Shown one piece after another: positions 18,174-26,386 of a stretch of 64,000 nucleotides of DNA. The stretch spans positions 62,001-126,000 of the forward strand of contig CAWIQF010000015.1 in NCBI GenBank assembly GCA_963838205.1. The letters are read 5' to 3'. This DNA comes from CAIVVT01 sp963838205. Its GTDB lineage: Bacteria; Acidobacteriota; Terriglobia; Bryobacterales; Bryobacteraceae. Each line of letters starts with the position of its first letter. Positions within the stretch are counted from its first letter, which is position 1. A program made the position numbers and the translations under genes. The notes beneath the pieces are model-generated. The model was not told the origin of the DNA, made no database searches, and saw only the letters and a list, made by a program, of their open reading frames with translations.

Positions 18174-19379
18174 ATGACGCGATTCGTTGGATTCATTTTT
18201 ACCGCACTCATCTGCCTGTCGTGCGCCTTCGCGGCCACGACCACGACTCACAAGACAAAGAAGAAAGAAACCGCCCGGCCGGCGCTCGCAACGACGCCTA
18301 CCAGGGCCAAGGCCAAGCCCCGGTCCAAAGCGGCGGCAGCGCTGCGAGTGGCTGCCCGGGCCAGTGTGCGCACGCCACTGAAAGCCACGACCAGGCGGGT
18401 CCGGCGATCGGTCAGCCCGTGGGATGTGCCGACCTACGCCGACTCGACCATCGGCGACGTCATCGATGGAGAAGACCTGCAGGTGCGGCGCGCCGCGGTG
18501 GACGCGCTCGGGCCATTCAACGGGGCGGTGGTCGTAGCCGACCCGACGACGGGCCGCATTCTGAGTATGGTCAACCAGAAACTGGCGCTGGAGGGAGCCT
18601 ATCAGCCCTGCTCCACGATCAAGCTGGTCGCCAGCCTGGCCGCGCTGAGTGAAGGGATGATCGACAAAGACACGCGGCTGCGGCTGTCGGGCCGGGTGAC
18701 GATGGACCTGACCACGGCCATCGCCCGCTCCAACAACGTGTACTTCGCCAACCTGGGCGAGAAGCTGGGCTTCGACAAAATTTATCACTACGGCAAGTTG
18801 TACGGCCTGGGCGAAAAGGCGGGCTATGACCTGACGGGCGAGAGCCCGGGCATATTCCCGGACAAGAAGCCGCGCGAGATTCCGGTGGGGATGATGACCA
18901 GTTTCGGCGAGGCCATCGGAATCACGCCGCTGCAACTGGCGGCGCTGGTCTCCTCGATTGCCAACGGCGGAACGCTGTACTACCTGCAATACCCGCGCAA
19001 CGAGGCCGAAATCGAGAACTTCGCGCCGCGGGTGAAGCGCTTCCTGGACATCCGCGCGGCGGTGCCGATGATGAAACCGGGCATGCTCGGCGCCACCGAT
19101 TTCGGCACGGCGCGGCGCGCCAGCTACGATCCCAACGAGCCGATTTTCGGCAAAACCGGCACGTGCTCCGACGCGCGCACGCACCTGGGTTGGTTTGGCA
19201 GTTTCAACGAAGTCGGCGGGCGCAAGCTGGTGGTGGTGGTATTGCTGACGGGCGGCCGGGGCATCAATGGCCCGGTGGCGTCGGGCGTGGCGGGCCTGGT
19301 CTACAAGAATCTTTCGCAGCAGCAGTACTTCGCGCGTGGCACGAGCGCGGCTTTGAGTGTCGCGCCGGCGGGCCGCTGA
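18174..19379 (+). CDS. Penicillin-binding protein, transpeptidase domain, 401 aa
   Basis: This is a DD-transpeptidase-type protein that acts on peptidoglycan in the periplasm. All three active-site motifs are visible: S147-T-I-K150 (QPCSTIKLVAS), S186-N-N188 (ARSNNVYFA) and K327-T-G329 (FGKTGTCSD). An N-terminal hydrophobic segment (FVGFIFTALICLSCAFA) is followed by a Lys/Arg/Ala/Thr-rich linker of about 60 residues. There is no class B dimerisation domain or glycosyltransferase domain. It is shorter than FtsI or PBP2 and may be a specialised or accessory enzyme. The gene is convergent with the response regulator gene. Confidence 0.88.
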   Translation: MTRFVGFIFTALICLSCAFAATTTTHKTKKKETARPALATTPTRAKAKPRSKAAAALRVAARASVRTPLKATTRRVRRSVSPWDVPTYADSTIGDVIDGEDLQVRRAAVDALGPFNGAVVVADPTTGRILSMVNQKLALEGAYQPCSTIKLVASLAALSEGMIDKDTRLRLSGRVTMDLTTAIARSNNVYFANLGEKLGFDKIYHYGKLYGLGEKAGYDLTGESPGIFPDKKPREIPVGMMTSFGEAIGITPLQLAALVSSIANGGTLYYLQYPRNEAEIENFAPRVKRFLDIRAAVPMMKPGMLGATDFGTARRASYDPNEPIFGKTGTCSDARTHLGWFGSFNEVGGRKLVVVVLLTGGRGINGPVASGVAGLVYKNLSQQQYFARGTSAALSVAPAGR

Positions 19380-19581
19380 TAGACCCCTGAAAATCAGAGT
19401 TCACTGGGACGGCTCCCGTGCGGTCATGGCGCGGGCGCGGAAGCCCCTCTCGTGAGACCGAGCGAGGTCGTGTGCGTTCCCGCCCCCGTGCGGCTGCGGC
19501 GCGGCCGTGGACGTCGCTCTCTGAGGTCACGGCTCGTAGGACGGTGCGGAAAGTCGCGGCCGTGAGAAGGCGGCTAGCGGA

Positions 19582-20988
19582 TCACGAGCCGGGGCTGGCG
19601 GCCTTGGCTTCTTCGCGCAGAGCGGCGATACGGTTTTGGAGCGTCCGCAGGCTGATGCCCAACATTTCGGCGGCGCGTTTCCGATTGCCGCCGACATGCT
19701 CCAGGGTCAGCCGGATGTAGGTTTCCTCGATGTTCACGAGCGGCTTGCCGGGGCGCAGCACCAGTGGACCATCGGCGCCGGGCGACGGCCGGGTGTAGGG
19801 GCCGGGGGTCAACCCTAAGGCCGGAGCGGGTAGTTCGGCCAGGCTGATGGAACCTACGCCGGCCAGGATGGCGGCGCGCTCGAGGACATTGCGCAGTTCG
19901 CGCACATTGCCGGGCCAATCGTAACGCTGGAAAGCCTCCAGCACATCGGCATCGATGCCGGTGACGCGCGTGCCGTGTTTGAGGTTCAGATTCTGCAGCA
20001 TGACTTCCGCGATCGGCGGAATATCTTCCGTATGTTCACGCAGCGGCGGAACCATGATCTGGAAAACGCTCAAGCGGTAATACAGTTCCTCTCGCAGATG
20101 TTGGGCGAGATCCTGGCTGGTGGCGGCGAGAACCCGGGCATCGACCGCGATTTCGTGCTTGCCGCCGAGCCGGCGCACGCGCAGGTCTTCGAGAACGCGC
20201 AGCAGCTTGGGCTGGGTGGCCATCGCCATGGCGCCGATTTCGTCGAGAAACAAAGTGCCGCCGTGGGCCTGCTCAAAGACACCGGGTGAGCGCTCCATGG
20301 CTCCCGTAAACGCGCCTTTTTCGTGGCCGAACAGCTCACTCTCGACCAGCGTCTCGGGCAACGCGGCGGCGTTGATGGCGACGAACGGCCCATCCGCGCG
20401 GGGGCTGTAATTATGGATCTCCCGCGCCACCAACTCCTTGCCGGTGCCACTCTCTCCACAAATCAAAACGGGCGCGGAAGTGGGCGCGACCTGGCGGATG
20501 AGCCAGAACACGTGCTGCATCGCTGGAGAGGTGCCCACGAGGTCGCCGAGCACGCCACGCAGGCTGAGGTCGCGCTGTAGTTCGGAGGTTTTCCGCAGAC
20601 TGCGTTTGAATTCAATGGCGCGTTCGACGAGGACTTTGAAGGGACGCGGCTGAACCGGCTTTTCGAGGAACCAGAAGGCGTGCAGGTCGTGGATCACGGA
20701 AAGCGCCTTTTCCATACTGCCGAAGCCGGTGAGGGCGATGGCCGGGGTGAGGTCGCCTTGGGCCTGGAGACGGCGCAGCAGTTCGAAGCCGTCCATGCGG
20801 GGCATGACCAGATCGGAGACGATGACGTCGGCGTTGAAGCCCGCCAGGCGTTCCAACGCGTCCAGGCCGTCGGAAGCGACCTGAGTTTCAAAAGCGGACT
20901 CGGAGAGCATGGAGGACAGAGCGACGCGCTGGCGCTCGTCATCGTTGACGATCAGGATTCGGCCCGGCACTACGGACACTTGCGACAC
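19582..20988 (-). CDS. Sigma-54-dependent response regulator (NtrC family: REC, AAA+, Fis-type HTH)
   Basis: This is a two-component activator of sigma-54 promoters. The receiver domain spans about 10-125, with the phosphorylatable Asp59 in VIVSDLVMP and Lys109 in WFLEKPV. The AAA+ domain has Walker A GESGTGKE (178-185), the sigma-54 contact loop GAFTGA (225-230), Walker B GGTLFLDEIG and the arginine-finger region. The C-terminal HTH contains NRKRAAEMLGISLRTLQNRI. No histidine kinase gene is beside it, so it is an orphan regulator here. No consensus sigma-54 promoter was recognised nearby. Confidence 0.94.
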   Translation of the reverse strand: MSQVSVVPGRILIVNDDERQRVALSSMLSESAFETQVASDGLDALERLAGFNADVIVSDLVMPRMDGFELLRRLQAQGDLTPAIALTGFGSMEKALSVIHDLHAFWFLEKPVQPRPFKVLVERAIEFKRSLRKTSELQRDLSLRGVLGDLVGTSPAMQHVFWLIRQVAPTSAPVLICGESGTGKELVAREIHNYSPRADGPFVAINAAALPETLVESELFGHEKGAFTGAMERSPGVFEQAHGGTLFLDEIGAMAMATQPKLLRVLEDLRVRRLGGKHEIAVDARVLAATSQDLAQHLREELYYRLSVFQIMVPPLREHTEDIPPIAEVMLQNLNLKHGTRVTGIDADVLEAFQRYDWPGNVRELRNVLERAAILAGVGSISLAELPAPALGLTPGPYTRPSPGADGPLVLRPGKPLVNIEETYIRLTLEHVGGNRKRAAEMLGISLRTLQNRIAALREEAKAASPGS

Positions 20989-21030
20989 TAACGCCCATTA
21001 TAACTCCCTGTAAGGGGCGTGCGGTGGGCC

Positions 21031-21845
21031 AAAACCGGGACAGTATCCTCAAACCCCTATTTCCAGGGCCAGTTGATCCTGACCTGATGCCGCTGCCGCG
21101 TTAGTCCGATCGTGCCGCGGCCGACCGGCGCGACGGTAGTGCAAGCACCGCCGAGTGATCTCCTCCAAACTCTGCACGAATGCCTCGTCGCCCAAAGGTC
21201 TGCCGCGCAGCGTTGCCTGGCGGACCCGTTCTGCGGCCGCCTCTTCGTCGATCGAAGTCGTCAGAACTGTGCTCCATCTGGCGGCATCGTACTCGCTCCG
21301 CCATTCCACGAGATCGACCATCGGGTCAGCCGCCCATCCCGTGTGCGCAGCCGCGCTGGACCAGGGGTACTCAGCGGCGGCGGTGACAAGCCCCGCCCGC
21401 ACGGGATTGCGCTCTACATACGCCATGGCTCGCCAACAATGCCAGCGATCCATGGGACAAGAAAAGTAGCGCGCCTGCCAAACGTGGCCGCACGTGCGCC
21501 TTGCGATGTTGAAGTGCTTGGCATAGTCGGCATGCGTCCGACCCAAGGCCGATGGCAAAGATTCTTTGCCCATCGGCACACACACCAGGTGGATGTGGTT
21601 CGGCATCAGGCAATATGCCCACAACACCAAGCCCGAGCGCTCGGCATAGCGCATCAGAAGATCTTTGTACAGTGCGAAATCAGCCGGGCTGCGAAATACC
21701 TGCTGGCACCCGTTGCCGCGCTGCGTTACATGGTGGGCCACCCCTTCCGCAACTACTCTCGCGATTCTCGGCATCGAAAAACAGTGCGGTCGAAGGCTGG
21801 TTCGTCTCTGAAAACCGGGACAGTATCCGCAAATCCCTATTTCCA
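21031..21845. mobile_element. RAYT element: transposase gene between two 35-bp direct repeats
   Basis: The same 35-base sequence, starting AAAACCGGGACAGTATCC, occurs at 21031-21065 and 21811-21845 in the same orientation, with two mismatches. The left copy encodes the last residues and stop of the transposase. The right copy lies just upstream of its start. CCGGGACAG motifs are common around REP-associated tyrosine transposases. The element is about 815 bp. Confidence 0.75.
21049..21774 (-). CDS. REP-associated tyrosine transposase (RAYT, IS200-like Y1 family), 241 aa
   Basis: This is an HUH single-strand endonuclease family member. The HUH motif is MPNHIHLVCVP (His60 and His62), and the catalytic tyrosine is probably Tyr119 in AMAYVERNPVRAGL. 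The start MPRIARVVAEGVAHHVTQRG is typical of the family, so ATG 21774 was chosen although the frame is open to 21846 through the flanking repeat. The C-terminal tail is basic and ends within the left direct repeat (LALEIGV). All key residues are present, so it may be active. Confidence 0.93.
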   Translation of the reverse strand: MPRIARVVAEGVAHHVTQRGNGCQQVFRSPADFALYKDLLMRYAERSGLVLWAYCLMPNHIHLVCVPMGKESLPSALGRTHADYAKHFNIARRTCGHVWQARYFSCPMDRWHCWRAMAYVERNPVRAGLVTAAAEYPWSSAAAHTGWAADPMVDLVEWRSEYDAARWSTVLTTSIDEEAAAERVRQATLRGRPLGDEAFVQSLEEITRRCLHYRRAGRPRHDRTNAAAASGQDQLALEIGV

Positions 21846-21887
21846 AGCCATCCTCGAACGAGTCGAAGAGGGACCCGCACCAGGCCG

Positions 21888-23174
21888 CTAGTCGATGATC
21901 GCCTGGTAGGCCAGCACCTGAAACATCCGATCCAGTGTTAGTCCGCCGGTCGGGTGCAACTGTGCCATGAAGACCGTGATCATGTCCTCTTTCGGGTCGA
22001 TGTTAAACGTGGTGTAGAAGAACCCACCCCAGTTGTACTCGCCGGGCGAGCCCAGTTCGGCCAGCGGAGTTTTCACGCCGTTGATGCCGAAGCCGAGGCC
22101 GAATGCCTGGTCGGGGCCGATCTTGCCGAGCTGATCGTGCGTCATCAACTCGACCGTCTTGCGACCGATCAGGCGCACGTTGCCCGACTTCCCGCCGTTG
22201 AGCATCAACTGGCAGAAGCGCGCGTAATCGGGAGCCGTGGACGTGAGCCCCCCGCCGCCGGAGAACAGCTTCCGCGGACCGTGATAGGGATAGTCGGCGG
22301 TGTAGGAAAACGTGCCTTCGACGATGGGCTTGTCGGGGAAGCGCTGGAGACCCTGCTTGTCGTCATAGGTGTAGGCCGTGGCGAGGCGGTCGAGCTTGTC
22401 GTCCGGAACGTAAAAGAAGGTGTCGTGCATGCCCAGCGGCTCGAAGATGCGCGTGCGCAGGAACTGGTCGAAAGGCATTCCGGAAATGACCTCGACGAGA
22501 TATCCGAGAACGTCAACGCCCAGACTGTACTCAAAACGAGCGCCGGGATTGAACAGCAGCGGCAGGCCGGCCAGTCGCTTCACGCTGTCGCCAATGGTGC
22601 CGTCGTAAGGCGACAGGCCGTCGGCCACGTGCGCGTCATGGTACATCTGGCCGAGGTCCGGATTCCAGGTGTAGGTCAGGCCGGACGTATGCGTGAGCAG
22701 GTTGCGGATCGTGATCTCGCGGGTCGCCGGAATAGTGTAGGGCGCGCCGTTGGCCGGCTTGACCAGGACCTTCGGGTTCTTGAATTCGGGAAGGTATTTA
22801 GACACCGGATCGTCGAGCAGGAATCGGCCTTCCTCATACAGCATCATCACGGCCAAACTCGTAATCGCCTTGGACATCGAGCAGATGCGAAAGATGGAAT
22901 CGGTTTGCATGGGCTTCGCGGCCTCGCGATCGCGCGCCCCTTGCGCCTTCAACCAAACCACCTGCCCGTGCCGCATGACCAGCGTCACCGCACCCGCAAT
23001 GTGTTTCTGATCGATCTCCTTCTGCACCGTAGTGCCGATCCGGTTCAGACGTTCCGAGGAAAGCCCGACCGATTCGGGGCTGGCCTTGGGCGGGTCCTGC
23101 GCGGCTGCTGCCGCGGCGCATATGAAGATCGCGGCAAGCAGCGCCGGCGAGTGGTTCCAACGGGAGTTCAGCAT
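21888..23174 (-). CDS. Secreted serine hydrolase, class C beta-lactamase family, 428 aa
   Basis: The family includes esterases, D-aminopeptidases and AmpC-type enzymes. The catalytic SxxK is S99-M-S-K102 (RICSMSKAITSL), and the tyrosine motif is Y216-S-L in FEYSLGVDVLG. A conserved late motif is seen in GEYNWGGFFYTTF. The ATG at 23174 has GAGGA five bases upstream and a signal peptide (ALLAAIFICAAAAAAQ). The natural substrate is unknown and true antibiotic resistance is unlikely. It is divergent from the ceramidase-like gene. Confidence 0.9.
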   Translation of the reverse strand: MLNSRWNHSPALLAAIFICAAAAAAQDPPKASPESVGLSSERLNRIGTTVQKEIDQKHIAGAVTLVMRHGQVVWLKAQGARDREAAKPMQTDSIFRICSMSKAITSLAVMMLYEEGRFLLDDPVSKYLPEFKNPKVLVKPANGAPYTIPATREITIRNLLTHTSGLTYTWNPDLGQMYHDAHVADGLSPYDGTIGDSVKRLAGLPLLFNPGARFEYSLGVDVLGYLVEVISGMPFDQFLRTRIFEPLGMHDTFFYVPDDKLDRLATAYTYDDKQGLQRFPDKPIVEGTFSYTADYPYHGPRKLFSGGGGLTSTAPDYARFCQLMLNGGKSGNVRLIGRKTVELMTHDQLGKIGPDQAFGLGFGINGVKTPLAELGSPGEYNWGGFFYTTFNIDPKEDMITVFMAQLHPTGGLTLDRMFQVLAYQAIID

Positions 23175-23275
23175 GTGGGTCCTCTTCCGCGATTTCGGGA
23201 ATCTCATGCTCCCGAACAAATCGATTCTACTCCGCCCACGACCTGTTAGGTCTGGTGGGTGTAGGCTGACAGTCA

Positions 23276-24400
23276 ATGAAACAGCGTGCCTGGATGGTTG
23301 TGGTTCTAGTGTTGGCGTGCGCGGCCGCTGTCGCGGGGGCCGAGTTGCGGGCCGGCGCGGCCAGGGTGGCGATCACGCCGCGGGTCTCCATCTGGCTCGC
23401 CGGGCGGAACCACACGAGCGAATCGGTGGCCGGCGAAATCTATGCGCGCGCTCTGGCGCTGGACGACGGCGCGGGCGGCCGCGCGGTGTTGATTGCAATC
23501 GACTTGGCGGGGTTGCCGCGGAGCCTGACCGAGCGCGTGGCGGCGGACATTATGAAGGCCCAGGGGCTGGAGCGGTCGCAGATCGTTTTCAACGCGAGCC
23601 ATACGCGCAACGCCCCGCTGGTCAAAGGGTTACAGTCGGCGCACGAGCCCGAGGACGCGGCCGAATTGAAGAAAATCGACCAGTATTCCGAAGCCTTGGC
23701 GCGGTACCTGGCGCAAGTGGCGGCGGCGGCGTTGGCCGACCTGAAGCCGGCGCGGATTGGCTTCGGAATAGGCCAAGTCGCAGCGAATGATAAAGATACG
23801 ACGGTGCCGGTGCTGCGCGTGCTGACGCCCAAAGGGGGCCTGATCGCGGTGCTGTTTGGGTGCGCCTCCGACGCGGCGCTGGAGGATAACTCGTTTGCAA
23901 TCAATGGAGATTACGCGGGAGCGGCCGAGGCGGCGCTTGAAAAGGAGTACCCTGGGGCGATTGCGCTGTTGTATCGGTTGGGCGGCGCTGGCAAGACCCC
24001 GCAACAGAATGAAACGATTGAGGTTATGAAGCAGAATGGGGCGGCGCTGGCGGGCGAAGTTTCGCGGTTGATGAAGTCGGCGCTGGAGCCGGTGAAGGGG
24101 CGGCTGAGGTCCGGGCTGATTGAAACGGCCCTGCCTTTTGTTGCAGATACGAGGGAAATGCGGCAGTTGCCGTATGCCGTGCAAGTGCTGCGGTTTGAGG
24201 AGGGCTTCGCGCTGGTGGCGCTGGGCGGAGAGGGTGCGCCCGAGCTGCCGGGAAAGATCCGTAAGTTACTGCATAACAAGGAGATCGTGGTCGCCGAAGG
24301 CTCGGGCGACGGTCCAGCGGCGGGGGGCGGCGGAGGGGAAGCGGAAGAGCGCGTGCTGGACGCGGTGGGGCGGGCGTGGAAGCGCGCCGGAATGCGTTAA
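23276..24400 (+). CDS. Neutral/alkaline ceramidase N-terminal-domain-like secreted protein, 374 aa
   Basis: A signal peptide (MVVVLVLACAAAVAGA) is followed by LRAGAARVAITPRVSIWLAG, the typical opening of neutral ceramidase-like proteins. VLIAIDLAGLPRSL and VFNASHTRNAP match the region that carries the metal-binding His in the family. The protein is about half the length of true ceramidases and ends in a Gly-rich tail, so only the N-terminal catalytic-like domain is present. Similar proteins are abundant in Acidobacteria and Planctomycetes, with unclear substrates. Confidence 0.75.
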   Translation: MKQRAWMVVVLVLACAAAVAGAELRAGAARVAITPRVSIWLAGRNHTSESVAGEIYARALALDDGAGGRAVLIAIDLAGLPRSLTERVAADIMKAQGLERSQIVFNASHTRNAPLVKGLQSAHEPEDAAELKKIDQYSEALARYLAQVAAAALADLKPARIGFGIGQVAANDKDTTVPVLRVLTPKGGLIAVLFGCASDAALEDNSFAINGDYAGAAEAALEKEYPGAIALLYRLGGAGKTPQQNETIEVMKQNGAALAGEVSRLMKSALEPVKGRLRSGLIETALPFVADTREMRQLPYAVQVLRFEEGFALVALGGEGAPELPGKIRKLLHNKEIVVAEGSGDGPAAGGGGGEAEERVLDAVGRAWKRAGMR

Positions 24401-24483
24401 CGGCGGCGCGCCGCGCGCGATCTTACGGTGAAAACACCGTGTCCGAGCGGGGAAAAACACCATTTTTACCGTGTATTTTGCGT

Positions 24484-25100
24484 CTCCGCGTATCTATGGT
24501 TTTCTAAAGGACTTGGACGATTCACATCGCGGATTGAAGCGTGAGTTCCGGCTTTGCATTCGCCCGCGCGACCATGCAACTATTTAGTTCTAAAAGACTT
24601 AGACGAACACGATCCCGCTCTTCCGCGCACGTCACCGTGTATCTATGGTTTTCTAAAGGAGTTAGCTGAATGGAACCACTTGCGTTCTGCCTGCGCACCC
24701 GTGTAACTATGGATTTCTAAAGGAGTTAAGCGAACGTCACCGCGAAGTGCAGCGCGGATTTTCTTACGCCCGCCCGCGCGAACTCGCAAATAGCTAATTC
24801 TAAAAGACTTAGACGAATTAAACCGCTTATTTTAGCGTGCGTGCCGCGTATGTATGGTTTTCTAAAGGAGTTAGCGGAATCGACTCGCGCCCGATTTTTC
24901 GCGCATCTCCGCGTATCTGCGCGTTCTAAAGGAGTTAGCGGAACTGAACCGCTCGCCAAAATTTGCGCACCGCGTATCTATGGTTTTCTAAAGGACTTAG
25001 TCACATCGAACAGCGATTGTTGGCGTGCGCACCGCGTTTTTCCCAGTAAATACCGCACGTCGCCGCGTATCTATGGTTTTTCAAAGGACTTATTGAACAC
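24484..25100. repeat. Degenerate repeat array (nine copies, about 62- and 87-bp spacing) in an AT-richer intergenic region
   Basis: The core reads CGCGTATCTATGGTTTTC followed by TAAAGGACTTAGACGAA, with variants. Copies begin near 24487, 24573, 24635, 24699, 24786, 24845, 24909, 24970 and 25063. Successive spacings are about 86, 62, 64, 87, 59, 64, 61 and 92, so three subunits form a roughly 212-bp higher-order unit. Nearly every copy keeps CTAA-N5-TTAG, a 13-bp inverted motif, and an AAAGGA(C/G) stretch. Reading frames change between copies, although YGFLK(D/E)L recurs in translation. The copies are too divergent, and the spacers too similar, for CRISPR. The array lies between the ceramidase-like gene and the fructokinase gene. 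Confidence 0.85.
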
Positions 25101-25168
25101 ACTCCGTGTTTCGCCGCGCGCCTTTTTGCGGTAGAATTGCGGTGTTTTTAACTGCGAAGGAGAGGCCG

Positions 25169-26020
25169 GTGAGCGACAAATTGTATGGCGCGGTGGAGGC
25201 GGGCGGGACTAAATTTTTGGTAGCGGTGGGGACGGATCCGACCGCGCCGCAGGAGGTGGAGCGGATCGCGACGACGCCCGAACCGGCGGGGACGATGGCG
25301 GCGGTGATCGAGTATTTCCGGAGGCGCGGGCCGGTGGCGGGAATCGGCGTGGCGTCGTTCGGGCCGGTGGATTTCGCGCGCGGCGCGATCGGGAAAACGC
25401 CGAAGCTGGGGTGGCAGGGCTATCCGCTGGCGGGGACGCTCGAGCGGGCGCTGGGGGTGCGGGTGGAATTCGATACGGACGTGGGCGCGGCGGCGCAGGG
25501 CGAGTTGTTGTACGGGGCGGGGCGGGGGCTGGAGAGCTTCGTATATATCACGGTGGGGACGGGGATCGGCGGGGGCGCGGTGGTGCATGGGCACACGCTA
25601 AGAGGGCTGATGCATCCGGAGATGGGGCACCTGTTGGTACGGCGGCACGCGGACGATCCGCAGGGCTTCAGGGGCGTGTGTCCGTTTCACGGGGATTGCC
25701 TGGAAGGGATGGCGAGCGGGCCGGCGATGGAGGCGCGGTGGGGGCAGCGGGCGGAGACGCTGGAGGCCGGGCATCGAGCGTGGCGGCTGGAGGCGTATTA
25801 CCTGGCGCAGGCGTGTTTTTCGGTGGCGTGCATTTTGTCGCCGCAGCGGATCGTGCTGGGCGGCGGGGTGATGCGGCAGGCGGCGCTGTTTCCAATGATC
25901 CGGGAGGAACTGGCGCGGCAGGGGAACGGGTACCTGCCGTTACCGGAGATCGTACCGCCGGAACTGGAATCGCCGGCGCTGAGCGGGGCGCTGGCGATGG
26001 CGCGGGCAGCGGGGATCTAG
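25169..26020 (+). CDS. ROK-family sugar kinase, probable fructokinase, 283 aa
   Basis: The enzyme phosphorylates fructose or a related hexose with ATP. The N-terminal phosphate-binding loop is EAGGTKFLVAVG. The sugar/zinc region is HPEMGHLLV followed by GVCPFHGDCLEGMASG, the fructokinase form of the ROK zinc site. The catalytic Asp is in EFDTDVGAAAQGE. A GTG start at 25169 with AAGGAG 12 bases upstream was chosen. TAGAAT at 25132-25137 could be the -10 box. The last residues (SPALSGALAMARAAGI) are encoded within a 41-bp sequence that recurs downstream at 26255-26295, so the C-terminus may have been altered by a duplication. Confidence 0.9.
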   Translation: MSDKLYGAVEAGGTKFLVAVGTDPTAPQEVERIATTPEPAGTMAAVIEYFRRRGPVAGIGVASFGPVDFARGAIGKTPKLGWQGYPLAGTLERALGVRVEFDTDVGAAAQGELLYGAGRGLESFVYITVGTGIGGGAVVHGHTLRGLMHPEMGHLLVRRHADDPQGFRGVCPFHGDCLEGMASGPAMEARWGQRAETLEAGHRAWRLEAYYLAQACFSVACILSPQRIVLGGGVMRQAALFPMIREELARQGNGYLPLPEIVPPELESPALSGALAMARAAGI

Positions 26021-26055
26021 GCTCGACGGGGAGGGTATCGCGCGGCGCGGAGGTA

Positions 26056-26254
26056 GCGCGGGGACACACCTGCGGCGTCCTCGGCGGACGCCTTGGTGTC
26101 ACCCTCGGAAGGAGGCGTGGTGGTCGTGCTTGAAGGTTAGATGGCCTCGGTGTCCCCCGCGCGAGAGGGGTTTGCGGTCAGTCCGCGGTTTTCGCGGGAG
26201 CGAAAGCAGGAGTTGAGGGGAAAAGAAAACGGGGAGCCCGAAGGCTCCCCGTTT
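26056..26254. repeat. 200-bp palindrome-containing repeat, copy 1
   Basis: It matches 26387-26585 with one difference noticed. It starts GCGCGGGGACACACC, and a complementary GGTGTCCCCCGCGC lies at 26149-26162, giving inverted ends about 107 bp apart. An inner perfect 7-bp stem is GGCGTCC-TCGGC-GGACGCC. The copy ends in the hairpin at 26227-26254. It resembles a miniature non-autonomous element fused to a terminator. No transposase is encoded. Confidence 0.85.
26227..26254. terminator. Terminator-like hairpin, copy 1
   Basis: A 12-bp perfect stem AAACGGGGAGCC / GGCTCCCCGTTT encloses loop CGAA. A-run and T-run flanks make it look like a bidirectional rho-independent terminator. It lies between the convergent fructokinase and TonB receptor genes. 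Confidence 0.7.
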
Positions 26255-26386
26255 CTGGAATCGCCGGCGCTGAGCGGGGCGCTGGCGATGGCGCGCGAGT
26301 CGTTTACACAGATCGGGGCGGGGGCGATTGTGGAGTAGCAGGCGTTTCGTTGGGCGCGTCTGGGACTTGCTTGGCGGCGCATGGGA

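Larger units (their letters stand above)
25964..26295. repeat. Identical 41-bp direct repeats (25964-26004 and 26255-26295), kinase 3' end duplicated
   Basis: The sequence encoding ESPALSGALAMAR occurs twice, 291 bases apart. The first copy ends the fructokinase gene. The second continues into a different tail (ESFTQIGAGAIVE, stop at 26338). A palindromic repeat lies between the copies. This looks like an insertion or recombination event that duplicated the gene end, with the second tail possibly the ancestral C-terminus. Confidence 0.8.

Noticed and set aside
17960..18652. 230-codon ORF overlapping the PBP gene
   Set aside because: Shadow of the penicillin-binding protein gene plus repeat sequence; no family signature.
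19380..19581. Hidden gene between the PBP and response regulator genes
   Set aside because: Short GC-rich convergent gap with weak repeat fragments; no start with ribosome binding site and no recognisable product.
21888..23174. True beta-lactamase resistance gene
   Set aside because: Only the broad class C fold and SMSK are seen; the family is mostly esterases or peptidases in soil bacteria.
21031..23174. Genomic island or prophage around the RAYT
   Set aside because: No integrase, attachment-site pair, phage genes or tRNA junction lies at this locus.
24484..25100. CRISPR array
   Set aside because: Repeats are too divergent, spacing alternates between about 62 and 87 bp, spacers are similar to each other, and no cas gene is nearby.
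24841..25134. 97-codon open frame within the repeat array
   Set aside because: It is a by-product of repeats; frames differ between copies, there is no convincing ribosome binding site, and the conserved element is at DNA level.
26141..26338. Short ORF ending ESFTQIGAGAIVE as a gene
   Set aside because: It runs through the repeat and hairpin and contains only a duplicated kinase tail; treated as duplication debris.
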